Source: JANWYT01 sp034437555
GTDB lineage: Bacteria > Chloroflexota > Anaerolineae > Aggregatilineales > Phototrophicaceae
Reading direction: 5' to 3'
Length of the DNA stretch: 64,000 bases
Assembly: GCA_034437555.1 (NCBI GenBank)
Contig: DAOTTQ010000067.1
Coordinates: 13,380-77,379, forward strand
The notes beneath the pieces were generated by a model. That model saw nothing but the letters and a program-made list of their open reading frames with translations. It was not told the origin of the DNA and ran no database searches. Both the position numbers and the translations under genes were made by a program. Positions 27,843 to 37,070 of the stretch are shown here, one piece after another. How positions within the stretch are numbered: the stretch's first letter is position 1; each line of letters begins with the position of its first letter.

Positions 27843-29291
27843 TTATGCGCCTCCGCCAATGAGTTCGCCCAATCGGTCAACGTTCACTTGGGTAACATCA
27901 TCAATCACAGTAATTTTGCCATCAAAAAATACAAGGATGCGGTCACTATACGCCAGCACTTCGTCTAGTTCGGCAGAGCTAAACACAATGCCCGCACCAC
28001 GCTGACGGCGTGCCTCTAGTTGCTCCCAAATCCAGCTTGCCGAATCTACGTCTAGCCCGCGCGTGGGTTGCTCTAATGAAAGTACCGTTGGCGTATCGGG
28101 CAATAGCGAAATAAGCACGCGCTGTTGGTTGCCCCCAGAGAGCGTTTCAATGAGGCTTTGGGGTTTGCCCTTTACTTGATAATGACTAATGCGCTCTTGG
28201 GTAAGGTTTTGCGCCCGTTGCCACTGAATCGTAAGGTCTTGTTCTGTGAGTAGGGCGGTGTGTTCGGTCAGGCTCATGCCCTTAATTAAGCCTTCTTCAA
28301 TGCGTCCGCTTGCCCCAAAAAAAACGCCTTCACGCATCAGACGGCGGTAGGGCGTGTGAGTGTGGTCTTTTTCTTTCAGCCACAATTTGCCCCCTTGCGG
28401 TTTGATAAGCCCTGTGATGGCACGCAAAAAACGTTCTTGTCCGCTCCCATCTAATCCCACAAGTCCCACAGTTTCGCCTGCATACAGCGCAAAATCGCTC
28501 ACTTGCACGTTAAACCGTCCGCCTGTTAAATGCCCTGTTAGGCGCAGGATGGGTTTTTCTCGTTTTACGCTGTGGCGTGGGGGAGGGGGCTTAATGTCGC
28601 CAAACATGGTTTTCGCCAGCTCTTGGGCAGTGATGGGCATTTCTGCGGTATGCACAATGCGTCCGCCTCTTAAAACCGCCACTTCATCACACAACGCCAC
28701 CACATCTTCTAGCTTGTGGCTAACGAGTAAAATCGTCATGCCGTTTTTTGCGAGTTCTTTAAGAGTGCTAAATAGCTGTTGTTTTTGCGAAGCACTAATG
28801 CCGCTGGTCGGCTCGTCTAAAATGAGCAAGCGCACGCCTAACGCCAGAAGTCTCACAATTTCTAATTGCTGGCGTTGGGCAATGGAAAGGTTGCTGGTGA
28901 GGTCATCGGGATTAAGCTGAAAGCCAAAACGGGCGGTAATGTGTGCCAAACTTTGGCGTGCTTTGGCAAGCGTAGGCAGCGCGTTATTGCCAAAGATAAA
29001 ATTTTCTAGCACGCTAAACGCGCCCACATCCAGCGGGTCTTGTTGTAGCATCCCAATGCCACTTGATACCGCGCCTTGTGGGTTTCGATAGTGCGCTTGC
29101 TCGCTATCTAGCCAAATTTCACCGCCATCTTGGGGCTGATACCCGCTCAAAATTTTCATGAGCGTAGACTTGCCTGCGCCATTTTCACCTAAAATGCCAA
29201 TGACGCGCCCAGAAGTAAAGTGAAGGTCGATATTGTCGTTGGCAATGAGTGTGCCAAAACGTTTGGTGATATTTTTAAGCGTTATTTCCAT
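27843..29291 (-). CDS. ABC transporter ATP-binding protein with two ATPase domains (BMP/nucleoside type)
   Basis: A 482-residue tandem ATPase, as in sugar (RbsA) and nucleoside (YufO) importers. Domain 1 is intact: GENGAGKST, signature LSIAQRQQ, Walker B LLILDEPTSG, H-loop LVSHK. Domain 2 is degenerate at the P-loop (GLDGSGQERF has no GKS/T) and reads LSLEQPTRGLD at Walker B, but keeps LSGGNQQR. This asymmetry is normal for the family. The ATG at 29291 is chosen because the conserved strand MEITLKNITKRFG starts there. It is separated from the binding-protein gene by a hairpin that probably lowers its expression. Confidence 0.9.
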   Translation of the reverse strand: MEITLKNITKRFGTLIANDNIDLHFTSGRVIGILGENGAGKSTLMKILSGYQPQDGGEIWLDSEQAHYRNPQGAVSSGIGMLQQDPLDVGAFSVLENFIFGNNALPTLAKARQSLAHITARFGFQLNPDDLTSNLSIAQRQQLEIVRLLALGVRLLILDEPTSGISASQKQQLFSTLKELAKNGMTILLVSHKLEDVVALCDEVAVLRGGRIVHTAEMPITAQELAKTMFGDIKPPPPRHSVKREKPILRLTGHLTGGRFNVQVSDFALYAGETVGLVGLDGSGQERFLRAITGLIKPQGGKLWLKEKDHTHTPYRRLMREGVFFGASGRIEEGLIKGMSLTEHTALLTEQDLTIQWQRAQNLTQERISHYQVKGKPQSLIETLSGGNQQRVLISLLPDTPTVLSLEQPTRGLDVDSASWIWEQLEARRQRGAGIVFSSAELDEVLAYSDRILVFFDGKITVIDDVTQVNVDRLGELIGGGA

Positions 29292-29329
29292 AGGGTTCTT
29301 TATTCGGGTTCTTTTGGTGAGGGGTTTAC

Positions 29330-29373
29330 TATAAAAGAAAAAGGCACAGCTAACAACGCCAGCCATGCCTTTT
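29330..29373 (-). terminator. intercistronic terminator after the BMP binding-protein gene
   Basis: On the minus strand AAAAGGCA (29366-29373) pairs with TGCCTTTT (29339-29346) around a 19-nt loop, followed by the T-rich tract TTTTTCTTTT. It sits between the binding-protein and ATPase genes and probably acts as a leaky terminator, giving more binding protein than membrane complex. Confidence 0.75.
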
Positions 29374-29386
29374 GTAAAAGCAAAGT

Positions 29387-30613
29387 TTAGTTACTTTGAC
29401 CGTTCATGCCTTCTAGCAATTGGGGCAAGTACCACACTTCTAGCTCGGTGGTATATTCGCCATCTTCCGCAAGCACAGTACCATCTTGCAAGCTAAGGGG
29501 CCCCTGCCACAGGTAGAATGTGCCTTCGTTGGCGGGGTCTTGCTCAAAACCAATCATGCCTTCAACAAAAATTCCGAAATTACCCGCTACTTCTTCTGTG
29601 GTAGCGTCGCCAATTTGGAAACCGACAATGCTATCAGAACCCCATGTAGGCGCAATCCAGAGCCATTGTTGTTCAGTATCGCCCGCAGCAATAGCGGTGA
29701 TGTATTCAACATAGTAAGGACCCCAGTTATAGAAGGGGACACCCAAGCAGGCTTCTAGGGCTTCGGCACAGCCATCGGCATTGTCATAAGCCACCGAGAA
29801 AACGTTTTCGCCATTGGCGCGGCGTTGCCCACTGACCACAATCGCTTCGGTGGTATCAATACCGCTAATGACGACATCCACGCCACTATCAAAGAGGGCA
29901 TTGGCTTCGGCAGTGGGGTCTAGGGTAACACCAGGGATGTTAAACCAAAAGCCAATCCACGTGACGTTAAATTCAAGGGTGCTGGCATCCTTGCCGAGAA
30001 TGGTTTCATAGCAATACTTGGCACCCAAGTAAGCCGAAGCTGCAAAACGGCGTGTTTCGGGGTTAATGAGGGGTCCCAAGTAACCAATTTTACCTGTTTC
30101 GGTAGAAAGGGCAGCTAAACAGCCTGCGGCTAATTTGCCCCATTCCATTTCTGCCATGATGTTGCTGACGTTGAGGGGAGCAAGTTCGCTATCCAATGCG
30201 CCTTCGATAGTGCTAAATATATCGGCTTGTTTCTCTTCTAGAGCGTTGCTGCCAGAAACATTCACAAATTGAACATCGGGGAACTTTTCTGCCACAGCAT
30301 CGGTGTCTTGTTCAAAGCTATCCGATGTGGTGAAGATAATCGTTGCGCCCTGTGACACCATATCGGTGACAACGCTTTCCAATGTCGATTCGGGTGTGTC
30401 GGCGGGGTTAAGGCTTTCAAACAAAAGCATCTTGGCGTTGGGGATAGATTCCTCAACAAAAACACCCCCTTCGTAATGTGCCTGACTCCAGCCTCTATCA
30501 TTTTGAGGTCCCACCAAAATCATGCCAAAGACCACTTCATCTTGGGCAAATGTGGGCAACGCTAAGACCACCAACAGAAGGGTTGTTAGTGTGAACAGAG
30601 AGAACTTTTTCAT
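29387..30613 (-). CDS. BMP-family ABC transporter substrate-binding protein
   Basis: Secreted binding protein of 408 residues. The signal peptide MKKFSLFTLTTLLLVVLALP ends at TFAQD with no lipobox cysteine, so it is predicted to be cleaved by signal peptidase I rather than lipid-anchored, or retained as an anchored helix. The mature N-terminus VVFGMILVGPQNDRGW matches the BMP (basic membrane protein/PnrA) family, whose known members bind nucleosides. Start at 30613 with AAAGGTGA upstream. First gene of the importer-oxidase operon. The internal EFNVTWIGFWFN region resembles family members that bind ligands other than standard nucleosides, but I cannot name the ligand. Confidence 0.9.
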   Translation of the reverse strand: MKKFSLFTLTTLLLVVLALPTFAQDEVVFGMILVGPQNDRGWSQAHYEGGVFVEESIPNAKMLLFESLNPADTPESTLESVVTDMVSQGATIIFTTSDSFEQDTDAVAEKFPDVQFVNVSGSNALEEKQADIFSTIEGALDSELAPLNVSNIMAEMEWGKLAAGCLAALSTETGKIGYLGPLINPETRRFAASAYLGAKYCYETILGKDASTLEFNVTWIGFWFNIPGVTLDPTAEANALFDSGVDVVISGIDTTEAIVVSGQRRANGENVFSVAYDNADGCAEALEACLGVPFYNWGPYYVEYITAIAAGDTEQQWLWIAPTWGSDSIVGFQIGDATTEEVAGNFGIFVEGMIGFEQDPANEGTFYLWQGPLSLQDGTVLAEDGEYTTELEVWYLPQLLEGMNGQSN

Positions 30614-30744
30614 TGTGTCACCTTTGGGTATCAATTAAAGCCAAATAGTATTTTAGCGCACGAAGAATAAAAGAAAACCATGAGTTCATCACAGTTATTT
30701 GCCTTAAAATTCGTTAAAAGTACCTAATTCGCCATTTCTTTTAC

Positions 30745-30754
30745 GAAACGTTTC
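30745..30754. promoter_or_regulatory. palindrome GAAACGTTTC in the divergent intergenic region
   Basis: A 10-bp perfect palindrome centred on CG, similar to half-sites read by LacI/CcpA-type regulators. It lies between the BMP operon and the VirD4-like gene (30614-30840, 227 bp, AT-rich) and could serve either. No regulator of that class is in the window. Confidence 0.3.
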
Positions 30755-30840
30755 TTTTATCTGTGGTAAACTAGTATCTTGTGTGTAAACCCTAAATAAA
30801 TAGACTTTAACCTTATCTTTTTTTGAATGGACGTTGCCCC

Positions 30841-33800
30841 ATGACAGAAGATGAAGAGAAAACTCTCGTTGAGGATATTGAGAACTTAATCGTACAAAAG
30901 GACTACCGTCAAGCCTATCGTCTCTTAAATCAGGCGATTGAAGAAGATTCTAAACTAACAGAATTTCACATATTGCGTTTAAGATTGCTGTGTGTTTATG
31001 AACCTAATGACGGTTTTACCAAAGCAAGTGGGTCTCTTTATCACCTTAAAGAAGAAGAAGAAATAGACGAAGAACGCTATGGCGAGTTCCGTGACATCAT
31101 TTACCACCGATATCGTGTATTTTTGGCGGGGTCATTGGCTAAATTACAGCCCGTCATGTCGGATGTAAGTCAATTTCGTAATGAAGCCCATCTTGCACTT
31201 GCTTCGCACTTTTGGGAAGGCAAGCTATTGAATAGCCTGTTAGAAACTGCGCTGTGGTATAACGCTAATAACGCAAAAGCTTCACAAGGGACGCAAGGGC
31301 TATTTGGGTCGAGTCGTAATACTGTTAAGCCCCTAGAACTATTAACCCAAAGCCTAAAAATAGCCACACCCCAAGATGAGTTATATCCCTTGTTAAGGGT
31401 GTGTCTTGCCGATGTTTATGCCATTCACGGTGATTTAGCCAATGCAATAGAGAACTATCGCATGAGCCTAGAGGAGCCTCAATTTCCATTTGCGCTCTTT
31501 GAGAAGTTCCGTTGGTTATGGGAACATGCCTATCACCAAATCTTGGCGCAAGTTTACTTTGCGGTGAAGTCTATGATTGATGACAACGGCGAAATTGGCG
31601 ATGGGCTTGTGATGTGCCTTAATGCCATAGATGCAAAAACGGCACTCTTTTATTTTACGCAAGGAGAAGTCTATCTTTACACTAAAAATGCTGAACAGGC
31701 ACTTCATGCGTATTATGAATTTTATGATGCCCCCGAAGAACTGACAAACACCATGCTGCAAAGTGGCAATTTTATTGATGGGGTACAAGAAATTGCCAAG
31801 TTATTGCCCACTAAAGTCTCTTTTGAACGCCCTCTTGTTTACACCACTCAGGCAGTCGTTCATCGGGCAGAACCCAACAAGTTACGGGCGTTAATTGCCC
31901 TTAAGCGTTGGGATGACGTGAGCCAAAGCATTGAACAACTTTTGCAAGAAAACCCACCTAAAGTTTCTATGGATGAGCTTTATGCACTAAAAGAGCAAAT
32001 GCTTGAAAAGAAGATTGAACATCAATACGAGCTTGCTTTGCAAATGGCAGACGAAGCCTATCGCCAAAAAGACTGGCAGACCGCCAGCGCAAAATACTTG
32101 TTCAGCTCGTCTTCGGTGCAAATGACAACAGTGCATCGGGTACGTTGTGTGGTGGCATTGGGGCAAAGTGGGAATGAATTAGAGCGTGTTCGCTTGACGT
32201 TGCGCCAGCTTGTGCCAAGCGAGTTTGAGAAACTAGACCCTGCTGACATCCAATACTTTACTGATGTGGTGGTAAAGCTGGACTTGTGGGCAGACGCGCA
32301 CCGTTACATCACACAGATGCCCCTAGACCCCGATAAAGCCCTGCACTATACCAACGGGCGAAGCGCGTACATTGCCCAACAAGTAACGATAGGGCAGGCG
32401 GCACTCCAAAATCAAGAATACGCCGTTGCTAAAGAGGTGGTTCAACACCTAGAACGCATGGCAGTGACAGACATTGACGCGGTGCTTTTTTGGGCAGAGT
32501 GGCTAAAGCAAGAGGGGCGTTGGCATCAGTTGCGTAGCTTGCTTGTGCCATATGCTAACGCTGATGAACGCGTGTTGCCATTACTGATTAGCGCAGACCT
32601 TGAACAGGGCTATATTGAGGATGCTTCTTCGCGCATTTCACCCGATACCGCCCCAGAAATTGCGCTTCAATTGCGCCAAATGATAGAGGCGCGCGCCACG
32701 TTTAGACCCTACTTTCATGTGGTCAACATGAAGGGAAGTGTGATGGTGGATAGCCTTCGCCATGATGCCAATGCTGAAGTGTGGAACGGCTACTTTGCCA
32801 TTAACTTAAAAGAAGTTAGCTACACACGCTACAATTTAACCACTCTGCGCCACCTCTTTGACCATGAAATGGCAGACTTTTTAACCGCCTTGCACAATAA
32901 CCCGTCTAACACGGCAAAATATCACTTTTCTTGGCGGACTATTGCCAAAAATCGTCGCCTCAAAATTGTGTTGCTGTGCTGTGTAGAAGCCTATAGCGAA
33001 GAACAAGCTGTTGCAGAATCTCATGATTTATGGAGCTTGGTCTCGCGGTTATTGCCGTTGCAATCTGATAAGACTTTTTACTATGAACCCGTGTATTTGC
33101 TAGAAGAATTGCTGGCGCATTATGAGCCATTTGAGATGCGCTCTTTTTACCAAGTGATTCGTAAGGAACGCAAGTCTTCCAGCGGCGACTTACACATCAT
33201 GCCTATTGTTGCCTCTGAGGGTGATAAAAACGTGCTACTTCAAGCGTTGCTAGACGCACAGCAGGATGTATTGCTAGATGTGTACTTTCAGCCGACAGAA
33301 CTGATGGCATGGGAGCGAAATCCGCCGTTTGCCCAATCAAACTCGCAATCATCAGCAACATCTACGCTAGACGCGGGCAATTTGCAATTGCTAGAGCTAA
33401 TCAACCGTGGCGCGCACATGCAACGGGTAGATAATTATTTTGGTAGTTATCCTTATGTGATGCAAATTCGGCTTGCCAGCACAAATTCTCTTAATTTGGG
33501 GCTTCGTAGCATTATACGGGTAGAGATGTTTGGGCAATCACCCGTTGATTTTATGGACGCAGTACAGGATACAGACCGCGAGATTGCGCTTCGTAACTTA
33601 AGGACCTTACGTGCTGAACAATGGGGCTACGAAATGTCAACGCTTAAAGGGAATCGTTGGCGCTATTTATACGCCCTGCCCGAAGTGCTGATTGGAACAC
33701 GCTTGCCTCTGCCTAAAAGTGATGGTATGGTAGGAATGAAGGTTGCCCAAGTAAAGCAAGCCCCTGTTCCCAAGACACTTAGCGATAGTGGCGTAGTAAT

Positions 33801-35091
33801 TGGTGAATTGCTAACCCCTGTGCAAGGCAAACGGCAAACGGTACGTCTGTCTATTGCTGATAGAATGCGCCATGTGTATGTGGTGGGGCGGACAGGAACG
33901 GGTAAATCGTCGCTGTTACAACGCATGATTTTACAAGACATTGAACAAGGGTACGGCGTGATTGTCATTGACCCACACGGCGACCTTGTAGATGGTGTGC
34001 TAGAACGATGCCCAACGTATCGTGAACAGGATGTAATGCTGTTTGACCCTTCCGATATTGACTATCCTATGGGCTTTAATATGCTGGACGTTGAGGGCGA
34101 CTTTCAGCGAAATATGGTCATATCAGACTTTATTGGCTTGTTATATGCCATTTTTGACCCACAACGCACCGGCATGATAGGACCGCGCTTTGAAAATGCA
34201 GTGCGTCAAAGTATGTTGGTGGCAATGGAATTACAAGACGGCTCATTTTTAGAGATGGTACGCATGTTGGCGGATGATAAATTTCGTGAACAAGCCGTTG
34301 AACTTGTAACCGACCCCATGGTAAAGATGTATTGGAATGAAATTGCCAAGAACTTTAGAAATTTGGGTGAAGGCAATATGATGGACTATGTGACATCAAA
34401 GTTCGCACGGTTTCAGGTGTCGCCACTTCGTAATATCATCGGGCAGGGCAAAACGACGCTAGATATTGAACGCATCATGAGTGAGCAAAAAATCTTGCTT
34501 GTTAACTTATCAAAGGGCAAAATTGGGCCCGAAACGAGCCAATTTTTGGGGTTAGTGCTAATTCCGCAAATTTTTATTGCCACCCTAAAGCGGGCAAAAC
34601 TAGCCCAAAGTGAACGCCACCCCATTTGCCTTTATGTGGACGAGTTTCATAATCTCACCACGTCCTCGTTTGCCCAAATGTTGTCAGAGGCGCGTAAATA
34701 CGGCTTAGCCATTACTGTGGCGAACCAATTTATTAGCCAACTGACCGACCCCGTGAGAGAAGCCATTTTTGGCAATGTGGGAACGTTACTTTCCTTTCGG
34801 GTGGGGGTAAAAGATGCGATGTTCTTGGCGGAAGAATATCACCCCGTTTATGGCAACGAGGACTTAATTAACCTGCCAAACTATCATCTTTTGGTAAAGT
34901 CCTTGATGGAAGGCGAAACCATTCAGCGTTTCCCCATCCGCACATTGTCAGATGAATATGTGGTTGATGAAGGGCGGGCAATGCGGATTCGTCAGCAGTC
35001 TCGCCAGAGCTATGGTCGTGACCATCGCATTGTAGAACGTGGCATTAGTGAACGCCTAAAGCAATCGCCCAAACGCAAGCACCGCCCTTAA
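30841..35091 (+). CDS. TPR-like protein fused to VirD4/TraG/HerA-type ATPase
   Basis: A 1416-residue protein. The N-terminal about 600 residues are alpha-helical with repeated TPR-like patterns (for example AYRLLNQAIEEDSKL, ALHAYYEFYDA, AYRQKDWQTASAKYLF). A central region of about 400 residues has no recognised family. The C-terminal 400 residues form a P-loop ATPase of the type IV coupling/HerA kind: Walker A GRTGTGKSS near 1016, IDPHGDLVDGVLER, Walker B LYVDEFHNL near 1263, and ANQFISQL, the arginine-finger/sensor region. No conjugation, pilus or relaxase genes surround it. The ATG at 30841 is preferred to an upstream TTG (30823). No transmembrane helices are evident, unlike classical VirD4. 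Role unknown; DNA or protein pumping is inferred from the ATPase family. Confidence 0.85.
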   Translation: MTEDEEKTLVEDIENLIVQKDYRQAYRLLNQAIEEDSKLTEFHILRLRLLCVYEPNDGFTKASGSLYHLKEEEEIDEERYGEFRDIIYHRYRVFLAGSLAKLQPVMSDVSQFRNEAHLALASHFWEGKLLNSLLETALWYNANNAKASQGTQGLFGSSRNTVKPLELLTQSLKIATPQDELYPLLRVCLADVYAIHGDLANAIENYRMSLEEPQFPFALFEKFRWLWEHAYHQILAQVYFAVKSMIDDNGEIGDGLVMCLNAIDAKTALFYFTQGEVYLYTKNAEQALHAYYEFYDAPEELTNTMLQSGNFIDGVQEIAKLLPTKVSFERPLVYTTQAVVHRAEPNKLRALIALKRWDDVSQSIEQLLQENPPKVSMDELYALKEQMLEKKIEHQYELALQMADEAYRQKDWQTASAKYLFSSSSVQMTTVHRVRCVVALGQSGNELERVRLTLRQLVPSEFEKLDPADIQYFTDVVVKLDLWADAHRYITQMPLDPDKALHYTNGRSAYIAQQVTIGQAALQNQEYAVAKEVVQHLERMAVTDIDAVLFWAEWLKQEGRWHQLRSLLVPYANADERVLPLLISADLEQGYIEDASSRISPDTAPEIALQLRQMIEARATFRPYFHVVNMKGSVMVDSLRHDANAEVWNGYFAINLKEVSYTRYNLTTLRHLFDHEMADFLTALHNNPSNTAKYHFSWRTIAKNRRLKIVLLCCVEAYSEEQAVAESHDLWSLVSRLLPLQSDKTFYYEPVYLLEELLAHYEPFEMRSFYQVIRKERKSSSGDLHIMPIVASEGDKNVLLQALLDAQQDVLLDVYFQPTELMAWERNPPFAQSNSQSSATSTLDAGNLQLLELINRGAHMQRVDNYFGSYPYVMQIRLASTNSLNLGLRSIIRVEMFGQSPVDFMDAVQDTDREIALRNLRTLRAEQWGYEMSTLKGNRWRYLYALPEVLIGTRLPLPKSDGMVGMKVAQVKQAPVPKTLSDSGVVIGELLTPVQGKRQTVRLSIADRMRHVYVVGRTGTGKSSLLQRMILQDIEQGYGVIVIDPHGDLVDGVLERCPTYREQDVMLFDPSDIDYPMGFNMLDVEGDFQRNMVISDFIGLLYAIFDPQRTGMIGPRFENAVRQSMLVAMELQDGSFLEMVRMLADDKFREQAVELVTDPMVKMYWNEIAKNFRNLGEGNMMDYVTSKFARFQVSPLRNIIGQGKTTLDIERIMSEQKILLVNLSKGKIGPETSQFLGLVLIPQIFIATLKRAKLAQSERHPICLYVDEFHNLTTSSFAQMLSEARKYGLAITVANQFISQLTDPVREAIFGNVGTLLSFRVGVKDAMFLAEEYHPVYGNEDLINLPNYHLLVKSLMEGETIQRFPIRTLSDEYVVDEGRAMRIRQQSRQSYGRDHRIVERGISERLKQSPKRKHRP

Positions 35092-35112
35092 ACATGATGG
35101 CTTTACACAAGC

Positions 35113-35146
35113 AAAATGCCGATTCGTATGCCAGAATCGGCATTTT
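35113..35146. terminator. bidirectional Rho-independent terminator
   Basis: A perfect 13-bp stem, AAAATGCCGATTC (35113-35125) with GAATCGGCATTTT (35134-35146), and an 8-nt loop. The A and T ends provide T tracts on both strands. It serves the VirD4-like gene and the convergent FAH gene. Confidence 0.93.
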
Positions 35147-35156
35147 CGTGAGGTGT

Positions 35157-36017
35157 TTAGACGATTTTGTTGGTGAGTTGCCCTAAGCCCTCTATTTCAA
35201 CCGTCATGCTATCACCACTTTGTAGCCACACCTTTTCGCTCATGCCCAAAATGACTCCTTCGGGCGTGCCTGTGCTAATGATGTCACCGACTTCTAAAGC
35301 AAAGTGACGGCTGACATAGCTAATCACTTCGGCAACACTAAAAATCATGTCGTTGGTACTGCTGTTTTGGCGCAAATCACCGTTTACCCAGCACTTTACG
35401 CTTAGGTTTTGGGGGTCTGGCACGTCATCCGCTGTCACCAAGTAGGGACCAATGGGTAAGTAACGGTCTAGAGTTTTGCCCAATAGCCATTGGCTGGTGG
35501 TGAGCTGTAAGTCGCGTGCGCTGATGTCATTGGCGTTGCAATAGCCAAAAACATATTCTAGGGCTTCGGCTTCGCTCACGTTAAACGCGCGTTTGCCAAT
35601 GACCACGCAAAGCTCGGCTTCATAGTCCACTTGTTGCGCGTGGGGGTTGGTTGGAACATCATCTTTGTGCGAGGCAATGGTGTTACTAAACTTAGAGAAA
35701 ATAATGGGCGTAGTAGGAATTTTCGCGCCTGTTTCTTCGGCATGACGGCGATAGTTAAGCCCTACACACAAAATCTTTGAGGGCGTTGGCACGCAGGGCG
35801 CATGAACCACCGTGCGCTCATCAAAAAACCACGAGGGGTCGGCTTTTTCTAGGGCGCGATAGGCGAGGGATAGCCCCTGTGTAAAGAGTGTCTCTAGCTT
35901 GGGCATGGGCTGATGAGGAAGTAGCGATAGGCTCGCTTTTTCTAAGTCAATAATGCCTTTTTCGGTAGAAATGCCTATTTTGATGCCTTGTGTTGTGCGG
36001 TAATGGATGAGCTTCAT
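35157..36017 (-). CDS. fumarylacetoacetate hydrolase (FAH) family protein
   Basis: A 286-residue FAH-fold enzyme, a family of hydrolases, decarboxylases and isomerases acting on 2-oxo or diketo acids with a divalent metal. VGLNYRRHAEETG marks the family start. The metal-binding acidic residues fall in DYEAELCVVIG and in NANDISARDLQ. GTPEGV near the C-terminus closes the active site. The arrangement resembles 2-keto-3-deoxy-fuconate hydrolase or ureidoglycolate lyase-like members; the exact substrate cannot be told. It follows the epimerase gene by 32 bp and is the last gene of the pot-epimerase-FAH run. Confidence 0.87.
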   Translation of the reverse strand: MKLIHYRTTQGIKIGISTEKGIIDLEKASLSLLPHQPMPKLETLFTQGLSLAYRALEKADPSWFFDERTVVHAPCVPTPSKILCVGLNYRRHAEETGAKIPTTPIIFSKFSNTIASHKDDVPTNPHAQQVDYEAELCVVIGKRAFNVSEAEALEYVFGYCNANDISARDLQLTTSQWLLGKTLDRYLPIGPYLVTADDVPDPQNLSVKCWVNGDLRQNSSTNDMIFSVAEVISYVSRHFALEVGDIISTGTPEGVILGMSEKVWLQSGDSMTVEIEGLGQLTNKIV

Positions 36018-36049
36018 TGTATTTTTCTTCTCAATGATTCTAAGGGTCG

Positions 36050-37003
36050 TTAAAGGCGTTCTTGTGCTACCAGGTGCTTAAAAGCGTTTAGGGTGTCGCG
36101 TACTCCCTCTAAGAGGGGTGTTTCATAAACTGTAAAATGACGGCGTAGTTCACTATCATCAAAGCCTTCGGGGAATACCAACCGTTCTGTGCCATGTGTA
36201 ATTTTCGCGTTCGGTATGACGTTCTTAATGGCTTCTACAACGTCGCTAATGGCGTTTACTTTGCCCCCCAAGTTAAAATTGTGTGCGCCATCTAGGGGTT
36301 TAAGCGACGCGTCAATAAATTGACGTGCGACATCGCTGGCAAGCTGAAGTTGGGTTGTACCCCCAAAGTTAATGTGAAAGAGTTCACCTTTTACAGACGC
36401 GAGCATGGCTTTGGTGGGGTCACTGGTAAGCCCTTGGTCACGCCCAATACCGTACACCGTGTAAGGACGAAGCGCGGTACTGCTGATGCGATGGTCTTGC
36501 CAATAAATGCGGGCTATGCCTTCATCAGCTTGCTTATATACGCCGTAAAGCGTGCTAGGGTAGTGTGGGGCATCATGCGCCACCAAACCCGCGCCATAGC
36601 GTGAGGCTTCGCCGTAAATGGCAATTGAAGAGGCTTGTACGATGTGAGCTACACCCGTTTGGCGTGCTGCCTCAAAGACGTTGACTGTGCCAACAACGTT
36701 GACTTGTGCGCCTAAAATGGGGTCTTTCTTACAAAATGGCACTTGTAGCGCGGCTAAATGAATGACGTGGGTAATGCCGTGTTCTTTGAAGGCGTTTAAC
36801 ACGCTTTCGGGCTGGACAAGGTCACCCTTCACCCATGTGACACGCGCTTGCTCTTCAGGGCTTAGGAGGTAATCTACACGATGCCCACTGGCGGCAAGGT
36901 CAAAACTCACGACATTTTCGCCTGCTTTTACAAGATGATATAGTGTCCATGCGCCGATGCACCCTAAAGCTCCCGTGACTAAGAAAACGCGACTTTCTAC
37001 CAT
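36050..37003 (-). CDS. NAD(P)-dependent epimerase/dehydratase (extended SDR)
   Basis: A 317-residue extended SDR. The nucleotide-binding motif is TGALGCIG at residues 10-17, DLA follows strand beta-2, and the catalytic pair appears as YGVYK with the upstream serine in QASSIAIYG. Such proteins interconvert nucleotide sugars or sugar acids. No family-specific residue lets me choose. It lies 67 bp downstream of potA with a possible weak -10 (TACAAT) of its own in the gap, and just upstream of the FAH gene. An FAH protein with an SDR often marks sugar-acid catabolism, which is inference here. Confidence 0.85.
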   Translation of the reverse strand: MVESRVFLVTGALGCIGAWTLYHLVKAGENVVSFDLAASGHRVDYLLSPEEQARVTWVKGDLVQPESVLNAFKEHGITHVIHLAALQVPFCKKDPILGAQVNVVGTVNVFEAARQTGVAHIVQASSIAIYGEASRYGAGLVAHDAPHYPSTLYGVYKQADEGIARIYWQDHRISSTALRPYTVYGIGRDQGLTSDPTKAMLASVKGELFHINFGGTTQLQLASDVARQFIDASLKPLDGAHNFNLGGKVNAISDVVEAIKNVIPNAKITHGTERLVFPEGFDDSELRRHFTVYETPLLEGVRDTLNAFKHLVAQERL

Positions 37004-37070
37004 TCTTCCCCCTAAATATTTTTTAGCTTAAATAGGGTAGATTGTAGCACGAAAGTCGCTTTCTTGCCCT

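Noticed and set aside
30841..35091. VirD4 as part of a conjugative element
   Set aside because: No relaxase, VirB or pilus genes, no membrane helices at the N-terminus, and base composition looks like its neighbours.
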